DNA of 64,000 nucleotides from a virus: IMG/VR virus record IMGVR_UViG_3300037156_000148, positions 1 to 64,000 of that record, one strand, 5' to 3'. The notes below the pieces were generated by a model. It made no database searches and was not told where the DNA came from. It saw only the letters and a program-made list of their open reading frames with translations. The translations under genes were made by a program, and so were the position numbers. Positions 59,201 through 64,000 of this stretch are shown here, piece by piece (positions within the stretch are counted from its first letter, which is position 1; each line of letters begins with the position of its first letter).

Positions 59201-60593
59201 ATTTATAAAGATGCTCCCATTGAGTTCCTTTGTAATTTGTGTAGTCCTCATGACCTACCGACCCGACCTCATATATTTCCTGATACATAGTCCCGCTACC
59301 GCCAAAAAACATGTTCCTTGTGGTAGTATCTGATATGGGGATTTGATTGGTGAAAGGCAGAGCAGATATAGGATTAAGTGTAGGATCAGGGTTGCCATTT
59401 CCTATACCAGTCGTATCGCTAATCATCTTTTTTAAAATGGGGCAGCATACTATACCTGCCGTACTTGCTATTTGTGGTTCAGCGTATAAATCTATATTCG
59501 CTTTATGCAAATAATTATCCCCTGTGATAGCGTCCGTTTTAGCATTTTGTATCTCGAAATATCTTTGTATAAGTGATTCTGCCGTTATTATTTGCCCTAT
59601 GTCTACGGTGTGCTGAACGAGTACCGTAGCGGGGCCTGTCTGTGGAATATCCACCTTTGAAAATATTATACCATTTAACGGAGCTATATCAGTTGCCCAA
59701 TATAGTGCCGCCACTTCTATTTGCTGAAATCTTTGATCCAGTCCTTTTATCTCAAATAGATGCCCTTTAGTCGTTGCCGACCCTGCCGAGGACATAAAGT
59801 ATTGATTCCAGTCTGTAATGCTCCTATCCTGCGCCGTACATTGGATATGTGCCGTCAAAGCTGACCAAGGGGAGACATACCCGCTTTTACCGATATACCG
59901 ATACGCATACTGCCGCTTGCCTGAGATAAGCGCGCCGGATATGTCGTGCTGATACTTTACTAATCCCCATGTGAGGTCAGGCATAGAATTTATCTGATGT
60001 GCACTATGCCATACAGGATAAGGCAACGTAGACCATACTGTGCCGCTTGGCGGGATTATATTGATAGTTCTTGGTTCATTGTAGTCATCATCCCAATAAA
60101 CGCGCGTAGTGTGTTCGTTTTCTACGATACCAAGCATTTTGGCGTTCCATGCTGTTTTGAGTTGTAGCCTGCCCTGTCCGGCGTTCGCGCCTACGGGTAT
60201 TGGCCCATTGGGATCATTGTAGTCATTATAGATAGTTTCATATGAAAATCTACCGAACTGCGGTTGCGATATGACCCCTATTTCGCTCCACCAATTATTT
60301 GTTAGCAGCACTACGCATTGCCCATTGACCGTACACTGTCCGATGATGATATAGGGGGGCATTGCCCCACCAGGTATCGGAGGGTATGGGACTAATGGAT
60401 TGGCATGATTGACAGAAATAGTCAAGACAAGTTTTGTCCCATTGGCATTTTCCCACGCATATGTTCCGTCCTCATTATATATGATACGTCCATTAAAACT
60501 ATCCAAATAAGACTGCTTCGATTCTTGGCTTTTATCCAATCCCGTGTGCATTCCTTTCTGAAAGGTATTGATCGTTGTTTTTGTTTCGCTCAT
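56292..60593 (-). CDS. Very large tail-hub/stabilisation-type protein, 1433 aa
   Basis: The N-terminus INTFQKGMHTGLDKSQESKQ, then FNGRIIYNEDGTYAWENANG, resembles the opening of crAss-like tail-stabilisation (muzzle, P22 gp10-like) proteins: short F..GM..D, then a beta-propeller type body. The rest is beta-rich with many Tyr and Pro and no membrane segments. It follows the ring proteins in the operon, as expected for that protein. Family assignment is tentative. Confidence 0.6.
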   Translation of the reverse strand: MSETKTTINTFQKGMHTGLDKSQESKQSYLDSFNGRIIYNEDGTYAWENANGTKLVLTISVNHANPLVPYPPIPGGAMPPYIIIGQCTVNGQCVVLLTNNWWSEIGVISQPQFGRFSYETIYNDYNDPNGPIPVGANAGQGRLQLKTAWNAKMLGIVENEHTTRVYWDDDYNEPRTINIIPPSGTVWSTLPYPVWHSAHQINSMPDLTWGLVKYQHDISGALISGKRQYAYRYIGKSGYVSPWSALTAHIQCTAQDRSITDWNQYFMSSAGSATTKGHLFEIKGLDQRFQQIEVAALYWATDIAPLNGIIFSKVDIPQTGPATVLVQHTVDIGQIITAESLIQRYFEIQNAKTDAITGDNYLHKANIDLYAEPQIASTAGIVCCPILKKMISDTTGIGNGNPDPTLNPISALPFTNQIPISDTTTRNMFFGGSGTMYQEIYEVGSVGHEDYTNYKGTQWEHLYKSKMRQDTYPFALVLFDRKGQPSWAQHITDYTFPAQFNNIFSDARLSGTTSGTTPYSVGDFRLTDTPFSVNGIPQPPYVSGDPILDNTIQGANICPIIMGIQFGNIDLTDILFDQYGDLQVSGFAIVQMPRLGAVIGQGVILNTTKYIDNAGHDTKETHPLVTGYNWYEQLGIGYARTAGKLSDGEPIQVMPYAFTFECPDAFFDPTIFGTSLSADTIVPIGIVAPYNLKTGDFTVIPDSGPDTGVSPDQFVGCAGSLQTYTAYPHFFNKHYISLPNSLPFPGSIDSNPELNNPAYTANNAFFGVPYSVNDLYVQARNVPGYQGSQGYNYYEIGTQQDYYPVDYQTFSASRKVYTGRAHSDTMLLVSDAAMGSVAGTPNTGLKTASLRVKDWTGNTGNFCHTPYYLMNYMRSVGAYTITQSWLDNRIYNNIGHFIPINKDTLAIALNPTTQRYTFSDIEVYYGDTYVDFFCYDRIEPAYFNQAIGTQTSPDCSTANYPDYAIGMAFCVESVYNHTMRAGITFPRYGTDPMSTYCNPNSTIVNADGIWYFDDALKQSEDFLIAAVCNAADTANQYTSLQACFGEVNNNFPLMEIYSNQKVYGECYDSFRQFLTTKSQFAQGQYGEITEMAYMGGYNSIYMLQRYGFSRILFNERTGIAAGGGELLTAIANGYQGHQYLSIKDGCQHQWSVVNTGKALYWTDAEKGKLNRFAQDGVEAYSDKFDYHDNINKWTRDYWLVIDRGGTLTGGNPRYYDNPTFLGGIHSVFDSENESIYTTFTTRLEDSTRSGVVTVGDPHTVEFSAKLSQFQSRHGFYPTMYFDLKQSFFSQMPISTATIIPTIYMHNEGIKGQIYGVNQVSTLKFVSNPEILRANYFDNAEIGVETLAGASKINSVNLVTPITAAQSITLNDPTVDTRPKFEEGFLRYPMRELTNRARILGKYCVQEYEIGNDGSDTIVRITDVQTKYRESNRA

Positions 60594-60596
60594 ATT

Positions 60597-61274
60597 TTAC
60601 CAGTAATAACTGCCATACCAACGTCTACGGTTTCTCACTCCCATATAGGCGCGTCCAAGGCTCAATATTTCTTCATTCGTAAATTCATTGATGTCATGCC
60701 TGCTTTGCTTACATGCTTTAAGCCACTGTGCGTATTGGTCATCCTTCCTGTCATCACGCTCACGTACACATATTTTCCATCCGATGTAGTAAGCAATTGC
60801 TCGTTCACATAGGCTTATTATCATTGGGTAGCCATCATCATCCACCGGCTTTAAAAGGTACTGTATTTGGACAGGTGTATTGTCAGCTATTGCGGGGGTG
60901 AAGGTGATATACTCTTGGGTTATTACAAAACTATGACCCTCATTAAAGCCTCTATTTGTATATTCTATTCCCATCCTTACGTGTGGAGTAGATCGGCTAT
61001 TTCTGTTATACCTAATAGAACGACCTCCGATATGTATATCTTCCAATACCTGAAAGTCGGGGCTATTCCTTATTTGATTATTGAGTGTGAGCCTTGTTTC
61101 TATAAGCATAGGTGATCCGCCAGGTTGCTTGAATACAAGGTCTTGCGCCTCGGCACTCCATCGCACTAAAGCGGATTCCTGCGTCTGCATGATATTCTCA
61201 GAGTAGCCCAAGTTTTCAAGAGCACTTTTGATGGCTACCATGCACGACATAAATATGATGTTATTCTTCGCCAT
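60597..61274 (-). CDS. Ring/head-tail connector protein 2 (crAss-like, tentative)
   Basis: 225 residues, N-terminal helix (FMSCMVAIKSALENLGYSEN), central beta domain (IETRLTLNNQIRNSPDFQVL; VQIQYLLKPVDDDGYPMIIS), C-terminal helix and a Tyr/Arg-rich end (RNRRRWYGSYYW). Order and size fit the second ring protein of P22/crAss-like connectors. Confidence 0.5.
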   Translation of the reverse strand: MAKNNIIFMSCMVAIKSALENLGYSENIMQTQESALVRWSAEAQDLVFKQPGGSPMLIETRLTLNNQIRNSPDFQVLEDIHIGGRSIRYNRNSRSTPHVRMGIEYTNRGFNEGHSFVITQEYITFTPAIADNTPVQIQYLLKPVDDDGYPMIISLCERAIAYYIGWKICVRERDDRKDDQYAQWLKACKQSRHDINEFTNEEILSLGRAYMGVRNRRRWYGSYYW

Positions 61275-61500
61275 GCCATTTACCCATAGGGCACTCCATT
61301 TTTTTAAACATTGTCTTTAAGTCTATGTCACACATGCACTCATTGCAATGCCTTGTTTTTATTACGGGAACAATCGTAAAGTTTCCGCACATCTCACAGG
61401 TTGAAATCCTTTCTTGTACTACACTATCCGATGCGTAGTTGCCCTTTCTCGTTTCCTTGATGGCTTCTACTATATCCCAAATGCTGTCCCTGATTTTCAT
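61261..61500 (-). CDS. Zinc-ribbon protein, 79 aa
   Basis: Two pairs of Cys: TCEMCGNF and HCNECMCDIDLKT, plus MECPMGKW. N-terminal helix. A small metal-binding structural or regulatory factor inside the connector operon; overlaps both neighbours. Confidence 0.6.
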   Translation of the reverse strand: MKIRDSIWDIVEAIKETRKGNYASDSVVQERISTCEMCGNFTIVPVIKTRHCNECMCDIDLKTMFKKMECPMGKWHGEE

Positions 61501-61904
61501 GCGTATGATTTTGGCTTGTTCTTCTCCAAATATTTCATCCTGAATGACGGATCAATCTTCACATCTATGTGCTTATACCTATGCTCCATGTCTATGCTTA
61601 AATCCGTTACGCCGTACTTCAAATCCCAAACCACATCATTTTTAGAAATGAACTTTTCTGATACGATCTTCTGTCCGGTGTACATCTTAACCTCACCATA
61701 CTTGATAGCCGTTGCCATCATTGCCTTGATGTAGTCAGTTGCAAAGTCCCCGTAAGTTACAAGTTTTTTAAATTCAGGTATTTTATTATCCCGCATGGAG
61801 TTGCGTTCACGCACCATTATCATGAATAGTCGGGACATGTCAAGGATGCCGAAATGCCTTGCCACATAATTATGTCGCGGTGTTTTTGATTTCTTTATTC
61901 TCAT
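61497..61904 (-). CDS. Hypothetical structural protein, 135 aa
   Basis: MRIKKSKTPRHNYVARHFGI, basic N-terminus, helical middle, beta end (DLSIDMEHRYKHIDVKIDPS). Lies between ring proteins, so probably a connector component. Confidence 0.55.
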   Translation of the reverse strand: MRIKKSKTPRHNYVARHFGILDMSRLFMIMVRERNSMRDNKIPEFKKLVTYGDFATDYIKAMMATAIKYGEVKMYTGQKIVSEKFISKNDVVWDLKYGVTDLSIDMEHRYKHIDVKIDPSFRMKYLEKNKPKSYA

Positions 61905-62562
61905 TTCCCTGCGGCAAGTTAATACTTTGTAAAATAGTAGCCCATACCATATTATAACAATCCTGCTCTATGGCTGTATCTATCGGATATTGGTCATTGT
62001 CCCAATCAAATTCTACCTCATTCCCATTTTCATCATACCTTACTACAAGCTCCGGCCGGTCAGCTAATACCCTGATATTCGCATAACAGGGCACATTTTC
62101 TACGTCTCCATAAATATAAATGGTATCTGCAATTTGTTCGGCCCATATAGCGTCACGTTTCGGATAGCGGGTATATTTATTGAGTTGCCCGTATGAGGTG
62201 TCTGTAAGTGATATGGTAGTGAGCTTGTCTATCATGCCAAAAAAAACTACTCCTTTGTTTCGGGGCAGGTCAATTACTTTTGGTATGATTACTTTTTTGA
62301 TGGGTATGCCCCATTTGACATCGAGCGTGTCTGTGATGTCACAAGTGATAAGGGGTACGGCCCCTAGGTCTTGCTGATATTGTGGAGTGATGTCATCCCT
62401 TTGCCGTCCTGATTGAGAAAAATATCGGGAGATAATTATTTTGTTCCTTGCCGTTCCAAAGGCAAAAAGAAGCTCACGATCAGAAAAACCATATTCGCGG
62501 TTACTCTGACCACCCGCAGGGGTGTTGCGGAGGTGGAATACTATCTCTGCTGCTGTTGGCAT
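61870..62562 (-). CDS. Ring/head-tail connector protein 1 (gp4-like, tentative)
   Basis: 230 residues: YGFSDRELLFAFGTARNKII (N-terminal helix as in P22 gp4-type adaptors). Then a beta domain (IPIKKVIIPKVIDLPRNKGV) and a final helix (EQDCYNMVWATILQSINLPQ). Size and order match the first ring protein of crAss-like phages. Confidence 0.5.
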   Translation of the reverse strand: MPTAAEIVFHLRNTPAGGQSNREYGFSDRELLFAFGTARNKIIISRYFSQSGRQRDDITPQYQQDLGAVPLITCDITDTLDVKWGIPIKKVIIPKVIDLPRNKGVVFFGMIDKLTTISLTDTSYGQLNKYTRYPKRDAIWAEQIADTIYIYGDVENVPCYANIRVLADRPELVVRYDENGNEVEFDWDNDQYPIDTAIEQDCYNMVWATILQSINLPQGNENKEIKNTAT

Positions 62563-62828
62563 TATGCGGCATTGTCACCATCAGGGCTTTTAGGTTTTAC
62601 ATCAAGATTGGATTCTTCTTTCGAAGTTTCATCTTCGGATTCTTTCGAAGTTTCGCCTACGGGCTGATTAAGTAACCGGCCATATGTAGCTGATGGTATA
62701 TGCGACCCGCCTTTGCCTAGTTGACTAGCAGCATAGGCATTGTGTTCAGCAATAGCCTTATTCTTTTCTTCTTCGGTCTTTGCGCTGACAATAGCCAAAC
62801 GCAATTCTTCGTGTTTCTTATCTGCCAT
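62562..62828 (-). CDS. Hypothetical protein, 88 aa
   Basis: MADKKHEELRLAIVSAKTEE: charged helix, then Pro/Ser/Glu-rich tail. Overlaps the ring protein start. Unknown structural protein. Confidence 0.55.
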   Translation of the reverse strand: MADKKHEELRLAIVSAKTEEEKNKAIAEHNAYAASQLGKGGSHIPSATYGRLLNQPVGETSKESEDETSKEESNLDVKPKSPDGDNAA

Positions 62829-63015
62829 CGTATTGATTTTTGTAGTTAGGAATAGTGCCCGTAACAGGCTTGGTGTCGAAACCCCTGCCCGGTTGTTTCC
62901 AGTTCTTATTCATCGGATTGAACTTGGCAATCTCGGCTGATTTTTTCACGCAATTTTCGCCTGTGATACCTGTCATAGTATCCATTTTTACCCTTGTGCC
63001 AGTCATCTTTTTCAT
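62818..63015 (-). CDS. Hypothetical protein, 65 aa
   Basis: MKKMTGTRVKMDTMTGITGE: basic and Gly/Pro-rich C-terminus. Overlaps the next gene. Unknown. Confidence 0.5.
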   Translation of the reverse strand: MKKMTGTRVKMDTMTGITGENCVKKSAEIAKFNPMNKNWKQPGRGFDTKPVTGTIPNYKNQYDGR

Positions 63016-63030
63016 GATTAAGTTTTTTAT

Positions 63031-63267
63031 TTATCCGCAATTTTTACAACCTGTTTTACCAGTACCCGACGCTATCATTGTTTTTTTTTGACTTACGCTC
63101 TGTTCGCACCCCTTACATCTTCCTGCCTGATGGTCAAGTATGGCTTTCACCATCTCATCCTTTGTTCCTGCTACCTCCAATCCTAGTGATTTAGCTATAT
63201 GCTTCACCACATCTTCATTCTTGGAGTTTAGCAAGTCTGCCGTTACCGTCCCCATTATCCCCATCAT
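63031..63267 (-). CDS. Zinc-ribbon protein with HeH/SAP-like helix pair, 78 aa
   Basis: LLNSKNEDVVKHIAKSLGLE then VAGTKDEMVKAILDHQAG has the helix-extended-loop-helix pattern, followed by CKGCEQ...CKNCG. A nucleic-acid-binding virion or assembly factor is plausible. Confidence 0.5.
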   Translation of the reverse strand: MMGIMGTVTADLLNSKNEDVVKHIAKSLGLEVAGTKDEMVKAILDHQAGRCKGCEQSVSQKKTMIASGTGKTGCKNCG

Positions 63268-63896
63268 GCTTCCATTTTTGAGGCTATCCTATCTCCTGCC
63301 GCCTGCATACGATTAAAGTTTTCGATGATCGAATCCTCCTGTCTTGCACAGATACTTACTATTTCCCTGCCAAGATCATCCGGCTGCTCAAAGATAGCCA
63401 ATGGTGCTGCAACTAAATCTACATACTTTGGTTGCCTCACATATAGCCCCTCAATCTTTGTCGGCACTGTATCGCTATTAACCAAGAATATAGTACCGCT
63501 TACAACGGTTGCTGTCTGTACAAAAGTAGGCTCTCGGTCTGTGCCCTTATTGAATGGATCTTGCTGCAAAACGTCTACCCTGTTATTCTGTACAGGTCTG
63601 CAACTGCGACCATCAGGATATTTAGGTGTTGTCACCTTTACCCTTGCCTCGTACCTTACATCTGGTGCTATGCTTGAAATAATAACCTGTCGGCTATTGA
63701 GTGCTTCAAACGGTTGTAAAAGAACGCGAATCTTGTACTTATTTTCCGAATCCATCTCAAACCGCTTCCAAAGGAGCCTCACCCATATGTCATAGGACAT
63801 ATTGAATATCTGAGTGAACTCCGCCTCATTGAACCAAGGGCTTCCTGTCTTGTCGTACAGGATATTGCCGAAATCGAATAGCTCTTGGGCGGTCAT
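63264..63896 (-). CDS. Structural protein, 210 aa
   Basis: MTAQELFDFGNILYDKTGSP, a helical N-terminal part (FTQIFNMSYDIWVRLLWKRF) and a beta-rich centre (IRVLLQPFEALNSRQVIISS). Comparable in layout to connector/tail proteins of crAss-like phages. Coupled to the next gene. Confidence 0.5.
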   Translation of the reverse strand: MTAQELFDFGNILYDKTGSPWFNEAEFTQIFNMSYDIWVRLLWKRFEMDSENKYKIRVLLQPFEALNSRQVIISSIAPDVRYEARVKVTTPKYPDGRSCRPVQNNRVDVLQQDPFNKGTDREPTFVQTATVVSGTIFLVNSDTVPTKIEGLYVRQPKYVDLVAAPLAIFEQPDDLGREIVSICARQEDSIIENFNRMQAAGDRIASKMEA

Positions 63897-63899
63897 TCA

Positions 63900-64000
63900 T
63901 TATTTTTTATCTTCGTCAAACACCTCTTTCATCTGTTGGTACTCGTCCTTATTGTCAGGATTTTTAATCCATAGGATCGCTTCGTCCATACTGCGGCCTA
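63900..64000 (-). CDS. C-terminal end of an upstream gene (runs off the window)
   Basis: The minus frame ends ...RSMDEAILWIKNPDNKDEYQ QMKEVFDEDKK-stop at 63900. It could be a portal or capsid-region gene (gene order only). Confidence 0.4.
   Translation of the reverse strand, partial: GRSMDEAILWIKNPDNKDEYQQMKEVFDEDKK

Noticed and set aside
1-64000. CRISPR arrays, rRNA genes, integrase
   Set aside because: No spaced direct repeats of CRISPR form, no rRNA segments, and no tyrosine or serine recombinase motifs seen.

Overview
The window reads as part of the genome, or an integrated copy, of a large tailed phage of a Bacteroidetes host. It has a large terminase, P22-like or crAss-like ring and tail-hub proteins, collagen-like tail fibres, a lysis block, a DnaB helicase and a RecT module. 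Host assignment rests on promoters of the Bacteroidetes form TTTG-N18/19-TAnnTTTG, on signal peptides ending in AQ, KAQ or AKGQ, and on the AT-rich, RBS-poor leaders. The portal and major capsid genes are not visible; they probably lie beyond position 64000, where a minus-strand gene runs off the end. TerL runs off the left end.

Layout. (1) 1-8871, minus strand: TerL, small structural or unknown genes, a tRNA with initiator-tRNA hallmarks, an HU-like protein and a winged-helix protein. A 2.6-kb restriction-modification (RM) cassette interrupts this block. (2) 8876-21791: accessory region with small plus-strand genes, a RepL-like gene, a 4.1-kb element carrying a TdeIII-like RM pair, a KilA-N gene and an IS1595-family transposase, IS remnants, and a small adenine-methyltransferase cassette. 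The replication genes (DnaB, a replication-organiser-like protein and a leaderless 41-aa gene) run leftwards from about 21.9 kb. (3) 21.92-22.02 kb: divergent promoters. (4) 22.0-32 kb, plus strand: a structured RNA, a 27-bp-repeat protein, an SbcC/Rad50-like ATPase, RecT, an MBL-fold hydrolase, VRR-NUC and many tiny genes. (5) 32.2-33 kb: a ribbon-helix-helix gene behind a perfect 42-bp palindrome and a truncated transposase. (6) 33-64 kb, minus strand: lysis block, tail fibres (several with host-type signal peptides), very large internal virion proteins, an ATP-grasp ligase, the tail hub and ring proteins.

Main discovery claim: DNA-modification genes here sit inside cassettes bounded by related inward-facing terminal inverted repeats starting GGCAAYKATATAYTTATT. 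One cassette (5471-8071, single-chain R-M-S enzyme) is flanked by a perfect 8-bp target duplication, ataattta, and has no transposase. Another (12913-17049) has 23-bp termini identical over their whole length and encodes an IS1595-type transposase that could move the others in trans. A third, diverged pair of ends brackets a small Dam-like methyltransferase. The elements sit at or next to gene ends, so genes and operons are mostly preserved. Other unusual items are a phage initiator-like tRNA, a PurD-like ATP-grasp enzyme in the virion operon, repeated TAnnTTTG-N4-ATG (leaderless) starts, and an RNA with a T-arm/acceptor minihelix.

All functional names come from motif recognition by eye; no database search was run.
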